This document shows, in pieces, positions 16,382 to 24,681 of a stretch of DNA of 64,000 bases. The translations under genes and the position numbers were made by a program. Within the stretch, counting starts at the first letter, position 1; the number at the start of each line of letters is the position of its first letter. The notes below the pieces were generated by a model. That model was not told the origin of the DNA. It saw nothing but the letters and a program-made list of their open reading frames with translations, and did no database searches. The DNA is from an uncultured Mucilaginibacter sp. (GTDB lineage Bacteria > Bacteroidota > Bacteroidia > Sphingobacteriales > Sphingobacteriaceae). The stretch covers positions 62,001 through 126,000 of the forward strand of contig CAIPFE010000010.1 in assembly GCA_903864275.1 (NCBI GenBank), written 5' to 3'.

Positions 16382-18427
16382 ATGAACAAAAAGACACTCC
16401 TTACCGTATGTGCGCTTGCTGCGTTCGCATTATGCGCTTATCAAACCAAAACATTATTAGATAAGCCAAACGACCCCATTTATAAAAACATCGACCCAAC
16501 GGTTAGTCCCGGCAGCGATTTCTTTTTATATGCCAATGGCACATGGTTAAAGCAAAACCCTATTCCGGCAGCCTACTCCAGCTGGGGTATTGGCAATGAA
16601 GTAACCGAGGAGATCCGCGACCGGCTAAAGAAAATAAATGAAGATGCATTAAAAGCAAATGCGCCAAAAGGAACGGGCACGCAGAAGATCGGCGATTTCT
16701 ATTATACCGGGCTTGACAGCGCCGGGATCGAAAAAGCAGGCATTTCCCCTCTGCAGGAAAAATTGAATTTGATTGACCAGGCAAAAAGCCCGCAGGATAT
16801 ATTAAACGCTGCCGCCATATTGACTACCATAGGCGCCCGCAATATAATAGGCATGCGTGTGAGCCAGGACGATAAAAACAGCTCAAAAATGATGGTGCAA
16901 CTGGGCCAGACAGGTTTGGGCCTGCCTAACCGCGACTACTATTTCAAAACCGATGCCCGAACCACCCGCATACGCACCGATTATAACGACAAATATTTGC
17001 CCACCCTGCTTACTTTATCCGGCTGGGATGAACAAAGAGCATTGGCGGGTGCAAAAAGCTCGTATAATATCGAAAAATTTTTGGCTGATAGCAGCCGCAA
17101 ACTGGAAGACCTGCGCGACCCCTACCGCAACTATAACAAAATGACGGTGGCGGGTTTAAACCATTTAACGCCGGATATTGACTGGAACATCCTTTTTAAA
17201 ATGCTGGAACTTAAACCGGTTGATTCGGTAATTGTCGGCCAGCCCGAATATTACAGGGCGATAAACCAGGCTTTAAGGACTTTTACTGTCGACGACTGGA
17301 AAGCTTACCTGCGGTTAAAACTGGTTGGCTCTTATGCGGCATATTTAAATGATGCTTTCGCTGAAGAAAATTTTCGCTTTGGCGGAAAAGTATTGCGCGG
17401 CCAAAAAGAGCAGCTGCCGCGCTGGAAAAGGGTGCTGGATACCGAAAACGGCATCATGGGCGAATTGCTGGGTCAATTATTTGTAAAAGAATATTTCCCC
17501 GAAAAAAGCAAGGAAAGATATGTGGCTGAAGTGGAGGCCATCAGGCAGGCCTACCGGGAGCATATCCAAAAGCTGGATTGGATGAGCCCCGAAACAAAAC
17601 AAAAAGCGCTGGATAAGCTAAATGCGGTACATCCAAAGGTTGGTTATCCCGACCAGTGGAAGGATTTTTCGGCGCTCAATATCAGCCGCGATTCCTACGC
17701 AGGGAATGTGATGAACGCGAGGCATTGGTTGTATCTTGTTAATATCAATAAATTGGGCAAGCCGGTAAACCACCAGGAATGGAACATGACGCCGCAGACC
17801 TACAATGCCAATTATAGCCCTTCGAACAATGAAATTACCCTGCCTGCCGCCCAGTTGCTGATCCCCGGTATAAAGGATGAAGATGTGGACGACGCCATGG
17901 CTTATGGCTATGTAGCAGCATCGGTAATAGGCCACGAAATAACCCATGGCTTTGACGATGAAGGCCGCCAGTTTGATGCCAAGGGCAATTTAAAAGGATG
18001 GTGGACGCCACAGGATTCCGTACAATTTACAAAACGTGCCCAAATGCTGGTGGACCAGTTTAATGGTTATGTGGTATTGGATAGCCTGCACGTCAACGGA
18101 AAAGCGGCCCTTGGCGAAAATATTGCCGACCTGGGCGGTATAGTTTTAGGGATTGACGCTTTTAAAAAGACCCAACAATACAAAGAGGGTAAAAAAATAA
18201 ATGGCTTTACGCCGATGCAGCGTTTCTTTTTAGGCTATGCTTTAAGCTGGCTGGGCCACGAGCGCGATGAAGCGCTGGCTAACCAGATACTAACCGATGT
18301 GCATGCCCCCGGCTTTTTACGGGTGAACGGTCCGTTTAGCGATGTGCCGGAATTTTACGAAGCATTCCATATTAAAAAAGGTGATAAAATGTGGATTGAT
18401 CCGGAAAAAAGGGTGAGTATTTGGTAG
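16382..18427 (+). CDS. M13 family zinc metallopeptidase, tandem paralogue
   Basis: This 681-residue copy aligns end to end with the preceding M13 gene (about two thirds identical by eye). It has HEITH (His518, Glu519, His522), GENIADLGG and the same C-terminal block. Its N-terminus differs: MNKKTLLTVCALAAFALCAYQ is hydrophobic, but the Cys is preceded by Leu rather than Gly/Ala/Ser, so lipidation is doubtful. It may be cleaved by signal peptidase I or stay membrane-anchored. The pair is presumably a gene duplication with shared peptidase chemistry and possibly different placement. The stop codon lies inside a perfect palindrome. Confidence 0.95.
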   Translation: MNKKTLLTVCALAAFALCAYQTKTLLDKPNDPIYKNIDPTVSPGSDFFLYANGTWLKQNPIPAAYSSWGIGNEVTEEIRDRLKKINEDALKANAPKGTGTQKIGDFYYTGLDSAGIEKAGISPLQEKLNLIDQAKSPQDILNAAAILTTIGARNIIGMRVSQDDKNSSKMMVQLGQTGLGLPNRDYYFKTDARTTRIRTDYNDKYLPTLLTLSGWDEQRALAGAKSSYNIEKFLADSSRKLEDLRDPYRNYNKMTVAGLNHLTPDIDWNILFKMLELKPVDSVIVGQPEYYRAINQALRTFTVDDWKAYLRLKLVGSYAAYLNDAFAEENFRFGGKVLRGQKEQLPRWKRVLDTENGIMGELLGQLFVKEYFPEKSKERYVAEVEAIRQAYREHIQKLDWMSPETKQKALDKLNAVHPKVGYPDQWKDFSALNISRDSYAGNVMNARHWLYLVNINKLGKPVNHQEWNMTPQTYNANYSPSNNEITLPAAQLLIPGIKDEDVDDAMAYGYVAASVIGHEITHGFDDEGRQFDAKGNLKGWWTPQDSVQFTKRAQMLVDQFNGYVVLDSLHVNGKAALGENIADLGGIVLGIDAFKKTQQYKEGKKINGFTPMQRFFLGYALSWLGHERDEALANQILTDVHAPGFLRVNGPFSDVPEFYEAFHIKKGDKMWIDPEKRVSIW

Positions 18428-18454
18428 AGACGCGATGCATCGCGTCTCTACCAA
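18421..18454. repeat. Perfect 34-bp palindrome overlapping the M13 stop codon
   Basis: The left half TTGGTAGAGACGCGATG and its complement give a perfect inverted repeat centred at 18437/18438. The TAG stop (18425-18427) is part of it. The core resembles the palindrome at 16267, which suggests a mobile palindromic repeat family. Confidence 0.85.
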
Positions 18455-18456
18455 AT

Positions 18457-18518
18457 ACATATTAAAAAAGCGACAAAAATGTGACTTGATACAGGGTAAA
18501 ATGGTCAAGATCTGGTAA
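18457..18518 (+). pseudogene. Remnant of the 3' end of a third M13 peptidase gene
   Basis: The segment starts CATATTAAAAAAG and ends AAGATCTGGTAA. It aligns with the last 20 codons of both M13 genes (the HIKKGDKMW...KIW-stop block), but contains an in-frame TGA in place of the Trp codon and a one-base shift. The last 12 bases are identical to the end of the first copy. It follows immediately after the palindrome that closes the second copy. It is too short to be functional. Confidence 0.7.
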
Positions 18519-18557
18519 AAGCCCAAACAACCCTCTCCAAACGAGAAGGCTTTCTTC

Positions 18558-18565
18558 TATATTTG
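18558..18565 (+). promoter_or_regulatory. TAtaTTTG (-7) box of pnuC
   Basis: Exact TAnnTTTG match with only 4 nt before the ATG at 18570. This predicts an almost leaderless mRNA. Confidence 0.6.
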
Positions 18566-18569
18566 CCCT

Positions 18570-19217
18570 ATGCAGGTTTTAGCGTTATCCATCGGGCAGC
18601 ATATTGCCGAAGAAATTAAGCAAACTACCCTATTAGAATGGATTGGCGCTGTCACCGGTATTTACTGCGTTTACCTTGCTGCAAAACAAAACATCTGGAA
18701 CTGGCCGGTCGCTATTATCAGTGTTCTTGCCTACACCATTGTATTCTATAAAAGCATGCTTTATGGCGACGCAGGGCTGCAAATCTATTTCCTGGGTACA
18801 AGCGTGTATGGCTGGTATTTTTGGATAAAGAAAAAAGAAAATAACGAAAAGCCCGTAACCAGCTTAAGTGCCAAGGAATATATCCTTGTAGTTATTGCAA
18901 CGCTGATCCTTTCGTTGTTGTTAGGCCTATTTCTGAAAAATTTTACGCCTACCAATGTGCCCTACATTGATGGGTTTTGTACTGCTGTTAGCTTTATAGC
19001 ACAGATACTAATGACCCGTAAAATATTACAAAACTGGGCATTGTGGATATTTGTTGATATATGTTATGTACCCTTATACATTTACAAAAACTTATATGTA
19101 ACCGCTGTATTGTATATAATCCTACTGGTATTGGCATGGTTAGGCCATGTTGACTGGCAGCGGGAGTACGGGCGAGCTTCCAGCCCAGAAATCAATGGCC
19201 AGGTTTCGGAAACATGA
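18570..19217 (+). CDS. pnuC: Nicotinamide riboside transporter PnuC
   Basis: This 215-residue inner-membrane protein has about seven hydrophobic helices and the PnuC signatures: LEWIGAVTGIYCVYLAAKQNIWNWP near the N-terminus, LQIYFLGTSVYGWYFW, and the C-terminal NWALWIFVDICYVPLYIYKNLY with the substrate-binding Trp/Asn motif. PnuC moves nicotinamide riboside by facilitated diffusion. The downstream kinase traps it as NMN, and that gene starts 19 nt after the pnuC stop, so the two form an NAD-salvage operon. No riboswitch is visible; the promoter box almost touches the start codon. Confidence 0.93.
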   Translation: MQVLALSIGQHIAEEIKQTTLLEWIGAVTGIYCVYLAAKQNIWNWPVAIISVLAYTIVFYKSMLYGDAGLQIYFLGTSVYGWYFWIKKKENNEKPVTSLSAKEYILVVIATLILSLLLGLFLKNFTPTNVPYIDGFCTAVSFIAQILMTRKILQNWALWIFVDICYVPLYIYKNLYVTAVLYIILLVLAWLGHVDWQREYGRASSPEINGQVSET

Positions 19218-19236
19218 TGTGTAACCTTGAAATCAA

Positions 19237-19797
19237 ATGACGCAAAAATCCGAAATCATAAAGATAGCCATAGTTGGTCCCGAATCAACCGGGAAATCAA
19301 CCATGTCAGCCTACCTTGCGAATCATTACGATACGGTGTGGGTGCCAGAGTTTGCACGCGGCTATTGCGAAAAATTAACAGCGCCCCCAACCTGGCAGGA
19401 TGAGATCAATATGTTTTACGGCCAGTTAGCGCTGGAAAAGGAAATTTTACCACAAGCGAACAGACTGCTTATTTGCGATACCACATTTATCACGGTAAAG
19501 ATATGGAGCGATTATACTTTCGGACGATCTCCGCAGGAAGTGCTGGATGAACTGCCAAAACACCCTTACGATCTTTACCTGTTATTGGATATCGACCTCC
19601 CCTGGGAAGAAGACCCGCTCCGCGATTTCCCCCACATGCGCGAACATTTTATGGAGGTTTGGCATAAAGAATTGAAGGATTTAAATGCAAGATATGTTGT
19701 GATATCAGGAACAGGTATTGAAAGGTATGATAATGCGGTTGCGGCCATAGATGAGTTTTTGATTTCAGATCCCGGAATTTCGGATTTGTTTAATTGA
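19237..19797 (+). CDS. NadR-type ribosylnicotinamide kinase (AAA-family ATPase)
   Basis: This 186-residue protein has a Walker A motif at the N-terminus (IVGPESTGKSTMSAYLA) and the NadR kinase pattern VWVPEFARGYCEKL, LLICDTTFITVKIWSDYTFG and YLLLDIDLPWEEDPLRDFPHMREHF. It should phosphorylate nicotinamide riboside to NMN. It lacks the adenylyltransferase and HTH domains of full-length NadR, so it is a stand-alone kinase domain. Being next to pnuC supports the role. The last codons (ISDPGISDLFN) are read from one arm of a TCCGAAA-word repeat, so the C-terminal tail is probably repeat-derived. Confidence 0.9.
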   Translation: MTQKSEIIKIAIVGPESTGKSTMSAYLANHYDTVWVPEFARGYCEKLTAPPTWQDEINMFYGQLALEKEILPQANRLLICDTTFITVKIWSDYTFGRSPQEVLDELPKHPYDLYLLLDIDLPWEEDPLRDFPHMREHFMEVWHKELKDLNARYVVISGTGIERYDNAVAAIDEFLISDPGISDLFN

Positions 19798-19877
19798 GAG
19801 CAACATACGAACTCCAAAATAAATCCGACATCGAAAATCCCAAACGGCGAAGCCCTCAACGAAGTTAATCCGAAATA
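19761..19877. repeat. TCCGAAA-word inverted repeat overlapping the kinase 3' end
   Basis: Arm TTTCGGATTT (19778-19787) lies inside the end of the kinase gene. Complementary words AATCCGACATCGAAAATCC (about 19821-19839) and AATCCGAAAT (19868-19877) follow. Same word family as 10913 and 30028. Confidence 0.6.
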
Positions 19878-19932
19878 CCTCCAAATTTCCCTACCTTCAT
19901 GCAACGTTGTGAAAAACCTTGCGTCATATAAC

Positions 19933-20511
19933 ATGCAAGCTGATCAAAATTTGGAAGCAGTATACGTTGACAAGCATTATGCCCTTGTGGTTGAGTGCAA
20001 ACAAGGCAGTAAAAAAGCCTGTTATGAGTTGTACAAATTATATTCAAAAGCGATGTTGAACATCGCCTTTAGGATAGTGGGTAATATTGCCGAAGCTGAA
20101 GATGTGTTGCAGGAATCATTCCTTGATGCCTTCGGCAAGGTAAAAGATTTCAGGCAGGATACTACTTTTGGGTTGTGGCTTAAACAAATTGTGGTTAACC
20201 GTTCAATTAACCTGCTGCGGAAACGCAAAATGGAGCTGGTTGATATGGAAGGCGACCAGCTGGAAAATATAGCTGACGAGGAGAGTGAGGACGATGAAGA
20301 AATACAATACAAAGCGGCGTTGGTTAAAGATGCCATGAAAGAATTGCCCGAAGGCTACAGGTTAGTAATTTCGCTTTACCTGCTGGAGGGTTACGATCAC
20401 GAAGAAATAGGGCAGGTATTAAATATATCTGAAAATACTTCAAGAACACAGTTTTTGAGGGCAAAAAGAAAATTAGTTGAAATATTAAAAAGAAAAGGAA
20501 TAACATCATGA
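19933..20511 (+). CDS. ECF sigma-70 family RNA polymerase sigma factor
   Basis: This 192-residue sigma factor has region 2 (AMLNIAFRIVGNIAEAEDVLQESFLDAFGKVKDF) and region 4 (MKELPEGYRLVISLYLLEGYDHEEIGQVLNISENTSRTQFLRAKRKLV), joined by an acidic linker. It directs transcription of a specific gene set. A GTG at 19909 is also in frame, but ATG 19933 is preferred. Its stop overlaps the start of the next gene by ATGA. That gene encodes a one-helix membrane protein that is the likely anti-sigma factor, and a surface protein follows, so an envelope-related regulon is plausible. Confidence 0.92.
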   Translation: MQADQNLEAVYVDKHYALVVECKQGSKKACYELYKLYSKAMLNIAFRIVGNIAEAEDVLQESFLDAFGKVKDFRQDTTFGLWLKQIVVNRSINLLRKRKMELVDMEGDQLENIADEESEDDEEIQYKAALVKDAMKELPEGYRLVISLYLLEGYDHEEIGQVLNISENTSRTQFLRAKRKLVEILKRKGITS

Positions 20512-21071
20512 GCAAGCGATTAGAGGATTTCATAAAAAAGAACAGAGAGGAATTTGATGACCTTGAGCCGTCAGCCGATCTCTGGGCACGTATTGAAATG
20601 CATTTGCCGGCGCAGGAATTCGAAATGATAAAGCGCGAAACAAAAACTTTTTCGCTGGGTTTTGTAATGCGCGTAGCGGCAACGGTGATTTTGGTGATGG
20701 GTGTTAGTTTTGCCATATACCTGCGAAGTACAAAAAAAGAAGGCGTTGACCTTGCGGCTATTAACCCCGTGTATGCGGAACAGCAGGTTCAATATACTTC
20801 GCAAATTGAATCACAACGCAGCGAATTGAAGGCGATAGAAAAATCCGACCCGCAGTTGTATAAAGAGTTTAGCGATGAAATAGCACAAATGGATTCAACA
20901 TATAAAGAAATGAATAGTGACCTGGCTACCAGCCCTAACCAGGAACGCGTTTTACACGCCATGATCCATAACCTGCAGATACAGATACAAGTGCTTAACC
21001 AGCAACTGAAAGTTGTTAAGCAAATGAAAAATATGAAAAAAGATGAACAAAGCGATGTTAAAAATATATAA
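20508..21071 (+). CDS. Probable anti-sigma factor, single membrane helix
   Basis: This 187-residue protein has an N-terminal soluble part (about residues 1-45) with the Bacteroidota anti-sigma pattern FDDLEPSADLWARIEMHL. One membrane helix follows (about 50-68, FVMRVAATVILVMGVSFAIYL), then a long periplasmic coiled-coil-like tail rich in Gln, Glu and Lys. There is no zinc-binding HxxxCxxC. It overlaps the sigma gene by 4 nt and the next gene by 29 nt, so the three are translated together. Sequestration of the upstream sigma factor is inferred from layout. Confidence 0.8.
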   Translation: MSKRLEDFIKKNREEFDDLEPSADLWARIEMHLPAQEFEMIKRETKTFSLGFVMRVAATVILVMGVSFAIYLRSTKKEGVDLAAINPVYAEQQVQYTSQIESQRSELKAIEKSDPQLYKEFSDEIAQMDSTYKEMNSDLATSPNQERVLHAMIHNLQIQIQVLNQQLKVVKQMKNMKKDEQSDVKNI

Positions 21072-22371
21072 ACCAACCCTTTTTGTTTTAATGGCGCTTT
21101 TAGCCGTTAATACCCGGTGTTTTGCACAAGACACAACAAATACCCGGCAGTCGAAAAAGTCAAAGGATTTTAGTGAAAAGCAATCTGACAATAAAATGGA
21201 CGACTTTGATGTGAAACTGAATATGGGAATTAACCATTTGGTGAACAACATTTTAGTTAAAGTAAGCGACATCACTTCGAAAGTTAGCTTTGATGTTAAT
21301 GACATTACAAAAGATATTGACATTGATGTAGACCCCAAAATTGACCTTAATTTAAACGGTCTGCTTAAAGACCTGGACCTTGATCCCTACATCCGTTTGG
21401 AAGTTGATGGTGACGGGAAGAACATTGATAATGACCAGGGAATTAAAGTTCAAAAGTTTAAAAGTTACAGTAAAAGCTACCCCATTGATGGGAACGACAG
21501 GATAAAGTTAAGCAACCAGTATGGTAAGATAACGGTCAACACTTGGGATAGGCACGAAGTTAAAGTCGACGTACAAGTCAAAGCCGAAGCAGACGATGAC
21601 GATGCGGCCCAAAAACTATTGGATGGCGTACAGATACGCGATAGTAAAGATGGCGACCAGGTATCCTTCCGCACTTCTATTGAAACCAATAACAACGGCT
21701 CGTGGAAAATATGGAACTGGGGCGGAGGTAACAAAAAACATAAGCTTGAAATAAATTACACGGTGTACATGCCTGCCAAAACCGATCTGAATGTTGAAAA
21801 CAGTTACGGCTCAATTGAGTTGCCCGATCTTTTTGGAAAGGTAAGGATAAGCTCGTCTTACGGCAATGTTACTGCACAGGATTTAAGTAATACAGCTAAC
21901 CAGATCGAGGGGAGTTATGGCAATTTAAAAGTAGGTTCGTTTAACGGGGGGCACCTGGACTATTCATACGGAAACGTTGATATGGACGAATGCAACAATC
22001 TTAAAGCCGATCTTAGTTATGGCTCGTTTAAATTGGGGAAGCTAAAGGGAACCGCAGATTTAGACCTGTCGTATGTTGGGGGCTTTAAAATACAGGAAAT
22101 GGGTACATCTTTTAAACGACTGAATGTAAATTCATCTTATTCAGGCGTATCGATTGGCGTGCCCGGCGGCAATAACTTCGACTTTGATATTACCACAAGC
22201 TATGGCGGGTTTAATTATAACGACGACAAAGTTACCATCACCAGCAAAACCCCTCCGGACGGAAGCAAACACATAGGGCCAACCCGTAATTACAAGGGTC
22301 ATTTTGGCAAAGAAGGCGCGGATGCCCAGGTGAATATCCACACCAATTATGGCGGGGTGAGTTTTGAATAA
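21043..22371 (+). CDS. Exported DUF4097-like repeat protein with SYG motifs
   Basis: This 442-residue protein has a signal peptide (to about residue 29, ending NTRCFAQ). A charged Asp-rich stretch (residues 60-135) follows, then a beta-solenoid-like half with repeated SYGN/SYGS turns every 17-20 residues, as in DUF4097-type putative adhesins. ATG 21055 is an equally good start. It overlaps the anti-sigma gene and ends the operon. It is probably held at the cell surface or in the periplasm and could be the target or sensor partner of the sigma system. Its function is not known. Confidence 0.75.
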   Translation: MNKAMLKIYKPTLFVLMALLAVNTRCFAQDTTNTRQSKKSKDFSEKQSDNKMDDFDVKLNMGINHLVNNILVKVSDITSKVSFDVNDITKDIDIDVDPKIDLNLNGLLKDLDLDPYIRLEVDGDGKNIDNDQGIKVQKFKSYSKSYPIDGNDRIKLSNQYGKITVNTWDRHEVKVDVQVKAEADDDDAAQKLLDGVQIRDSKDGDQVSFRTSIETNNNGSWKIWNWGGGNKKHKLEINYTVYMPAKTDLNVENSYGSIELPDLFGKVRISSSYGNVTAQDLSNTANQIEGSYGNLKVGSFNGGHLDYSYGNVDMDECNNLKADLSYGSFKLGKLKGTADLDLSYVGGFKIQEMGTSFKRLNVNSSYSGVSIGVPGGNNFDFDITTSYGGFNYNDDKVTITSKTPPDGSKHIGPTRNYKGHFGKEGADAQVNIHTNYGGVSFE

Positions 22372-22427
22372 ATTAGCAACACGAATTTCACGAATTATTT
22401 TTGATTTGGTTTGTCTCCGTTTGAAAT

Positions 22428-22859
22428 TTAATTTTCACTTGTAGCCTCAACCCCATATCGTATTGCCGCTTCAAGTATATTTATGTTTATATCTTTTAGC
22501 GTTTTGAACTTAATGCAATACCCGGTCACGCTCGCTTTGCCTAGTTCTTTCCCGAATGTTTGGGCTAAGTATGCCTTATCCCTTATACCAAGAATATAGA
22601 TAGAGATTCCGGTTTTGTTTGCGCTCATACCAATTTGAAAAAAATCCCTGGTCTTTCCATCCGCATATTTTATGGTGTAAAATCCATAGCCTATATTAGG
22701 GTTACTAACAGTTTTATTTTCGCTGTTTTTACCATTGTCGAACCATAATTTACAACCTGGTAAAACTTTAAGTGCGAGATGGTGCAACTCCTGCATATCA
22801 CTGCGTTTTTGCTCAGGTTGGCTTGTAATATACTCCTGGATTTGTTCTTGTACGTTCAT
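22428..22859 (-). CDS. DUF1801-type small protein
   Basis: This 143-residue cytosolic protein resembles the DUF1801/YdhG-like fold. It has an N-terminal helix (MNVQEQIQEYITSQPEQKRSDMQELHHLALKVLPGCKLWFDNG), then GYGFYTIKYADGKTRDFFQIGMSANKTGISIYILG and a C-terminal part with CIKFKTLKDININILEAAIRYG, a typical ending of the family. No enzymatic activity is established for the family. It lies alone, 84 nt downstream of the ECF42 sigma gene on the same strand, and may be cotranscribed with it. Confidence 0.75.
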   Translation of the reverse strand: MNVQEQIQEYITSQPEQKRSDMQELHHLALKVLPGCKLWFDNGKNSENKTVSNPNIGYGFYTIKYADGKTRDFFQIGMSANKTGISIYILGIRDKAYLAQTFGKELGKASVTGYCIKFKTLKDININILEAAIRYGVEATSEN

Positions 22860-22943
22860 ATGAAATATTGAATTATGGGTTGCTTAATTACCTTTTCAAA
22901 TCTCGCTTTATTTTTATTCATACGCCAATTCATTTCTTTTGCC

Positions 22944-24188
22944 TTACTTCGAAAGTACTTTAATCTTACCTATACTTTTCTCAATAGCCGTTTTATCTGT
23001 TTTTGATTTAGCCAGCTTCAATGCCGTTTTCAAATGCGCGACGGCTTTTTCATTATCAATATCGGTATATAAATAGCCAAGCAGCAAAGAATAGACATGG
23101 TTATTGGTAAGTTTCAATTTCTCAGCCTCATTTATGGCGATAAGTTTGCCGTCGGCTTTTGAAAGGGCATAGGTGCGGTTTAATGCGGCCATCGGCGAAT
23201 ATTCTACTTGAAGCAGCCTGTTGTACAACTGCAAAATGTTCTCCCATTTCTCAATTGTATCTGATTTTTTGGTATGCCAGTAAGCAATAGCTGCTTCCAG
23301 GTGGTATTTTGATACTTCGTTACCTTCAGCCGCCTTATTTAAGTAAAATTCACCCTGGGTTATCAGGTCGTTGTCCCAAAGGGTGGTGTCCTGGTCTTCA
23401 TACAAAACAATTTCACCCTCTGGGTTTATTCTCGCCTCAAACCGGGAAGCATGGAAGCACATCAGGGATAACAGCGCATTAACCGCAGGCTTATTGGTGC
23501 TTTTATTTTCAATCAGCATAAAATTTAGCCGCATGGCCTCCAGGCACAGGCCTTTTCGCAAAGTAGTATTCTGTGATAAAGAGTAGTAGCCCTCATTAAA
23601 AAGCAGGTAGAGCGTTGTCAAAACGTTTTCCAGGCGTTTATTGATCTCCGATTGTGCGGGGAATTCTATTTTTACATGCTCCTTTCTTAATTTCTCCCTG
23701 GCCCTGAACAATCGTTTATTGATAGTTTCCTTATTACTCAAAAATGCGTCGGCAATTTCTTCAATGCCAAAACCGCAAAGGATGCGTAAGGACAGCCCTA
23801 TCTGCGCTTCGGGCGGAATAGCCGGGTTGCAGATGGCGAACATCATTTGTAGCTGGCTGTCAACTATGTTTTTGTTCGACAGGTCGATCTCCATTTCATA
23901 TAAATCAGCACTATTTTGCTTTACTCCACCAATAACTTTTTCTGTAAATATGGTACGATGTTTTAAATGGTCCTTCGCCCTGTTTTTTGCCACTGCGTAA
24001 AGCCACGCGACGGGGTTTTCAGGTAACCCTTTTATGCCCCAGGTTTCCGCGGCCAGTAAAAAAGTGTCGCTCGCGATGTCTTCGGCAACTTCTATATGTT
24101 CAAAGCCAAACAGCTTAGCCAGTACAGCGGTTATCTTACTATATTCTGTTCTGAATAAATGGGGGATGATTTCTTTGTCTGTTTGCAT
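22944..24188 (-). CDS. ECF42-type RNA polymerase sigma factor with C-terminal TPR-like domain
   Basis: This 414-residue protein has sigma regions 2 and 4 in the first 175 residues (VAEDIASDTFLLAAETW; LCGFGIEEIADAFLSNKETINKRLFRAREKLR). A long C-terminal extension carries LYLLFNEGYY and helical TPR-like repeats (AALNRTYALSKADGKLIAINEAEKL). This is the ECF42 layout (DUF6596), which needs its extension for activity and is usually found beside DGPF/YCII genes, as here. There is no anti-sigma gene. ATG 24188 was chosen over TTG 24194. A TAaaTTTG box lies 7 nt before it, so the sigma gene itself appears to use the housekeeping sigma factor. Confidence 0.9.
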   Translation of the reverse strand: MQTDKEIIPHLFRTEYSKITAVLAKLFGFEHIEVAEDIASDTFLLAAETWGIKGLPENPVAWLYAVAKNRAKDHLKHRTIFTEKVIGGVKQNSADLYEMEIDLSNKNIVDSQLQMMFAICNPAIPPEAQIGLSLRILCGFGIEEIADAFLSNKETINKRLFRAREKLRKEHVKIEFPAQSEINKRLENVLTTLYLLFNEGYYSLSQNTTLRKGLCLEAMRLNFMLIENKSTNKPAVNALLSLMCFHASRFEARINPEGEIVLYEDQDTTLWDNDLITQGEFYLNKAAEGNEVSKYHLEAAIAYWHTKKSDTIEKWENILQLYNRLLQVEYSPMAALNRTYALSKADGKLIAINEAEKLKLTNNHVYSLLLGYLYTDIDNEKAVAHLKTALKLAKSKTDKTAIEKSIGKIKVLSK

Positions 24189-24195
24189 AAACAAA

Positions 24196-24203
24196 CAAAT
24201 TTA
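24196..24203 (-). promoter_or_regulatory. TAaaTTTG (-7) box of the ECF42 sigma gene
   Basis: Exact TAnnTTTG match 7 nt upstream of the ATG at 24188; very short leader. Confidence 0.55.
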
Positions 24204-24208
24204 ATGAT

Positions 24209-24243
24209 AAAAAAACTGCCCCATCGGGACCCACGGGGCAGTT
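24209..24243 (-). terminator. Terminator after the first DGPF gene
   Basis: On the minus strand AACTGCCCC, a 12-nt loop, GGGGCAGTT, then a run of T. It sits between the DGPF stop (24253) and the sigma start, so the DGPF gene and the sigma gene are separate transcripts. Confidence 0.88.
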
Positions 24244-24252
24244 CAAGGTGAT

Positions 24253-24600
24253 TTACATATTGATCTCTACAATACCTCTAACTTCAACATTACCGCCCAT
24301 ATTTAATACCGGGCAACCTTTGGCCAGCTCAACAGCCTCCGCCAGCGAATCTGTTTTAACTACAGTATAGCCAAGCATTATTTCCTTAATTTCGGCATAA
24401 GGGCCGTCGGTTACCACATTGCCGGGCCGCACCGTGGCGCCCTCAAAATCTAACCTGTTACCGCGGTTAGCCAGTTTGTTCTGGGCGGCCATGCTACCCA
24501 TCCAATCCTGCCACGGTTTGGTAATGTTTTGTAATTGTTCAGGCGATGGCCTGGGCTCGCCCGAGGGGGCGCTTCTAAAAAGCAACAAAAATTCTTTCAT
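24253..24600 (-). CDS. YCII/DGPF-domain protein (first copy)
   Basis: This 115-residue protein begins MKEFLLLFRSAPSGEPRPSPEQLQ and contains GNVVTDGPYAEIKEIMLGYTVVK (the DGPF block, here DGPY) and a C-terminal GCPVLNMGGNVEVRGI. Family members have a YciI-like ferredoxin fold and no settled function, but are the conserved partners and targets of ECF42 sigma factors. It has an ECF-like promoter at 24629-24658 that is shared with the second copy. Confidence 0.9.
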   Translation of the reverse strand: MKEFLLLFRSAPSGEPRPSPEQLQNITKPWQDWMGSMAAQNKLANRGNRLDFEGATVRPGNVVTDGPYAEIKEIMLGYTVVKTDSLAEAVELAKGCPVLNMGGNVEVRGIVEINM

Positions 24601-24628
24601 TTTTTTAAATTTAATAGTTTATGCCGTA

Positions 24629-24658
24629 ATGACGACTGGTTCGGTTAAAATTGGACAA
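24629..24658 (-). promoter_or_regulatory. ECF-type promoter of the first DGPF gene
   Basis: On the minus strand: TTGTCC then A then ATTTTA, 11 variable bases, CGTCAT. The -35-like TGTCC and -10-like CGTC are 18 nt apart, and the box ends 28 nt before the ATG. The second DGPF gene has the same elements at identical spacing. Confidence 0.75.
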
Positions 24659-24681
24659 CGTGGTTGTTTTTTTTTAAATAT

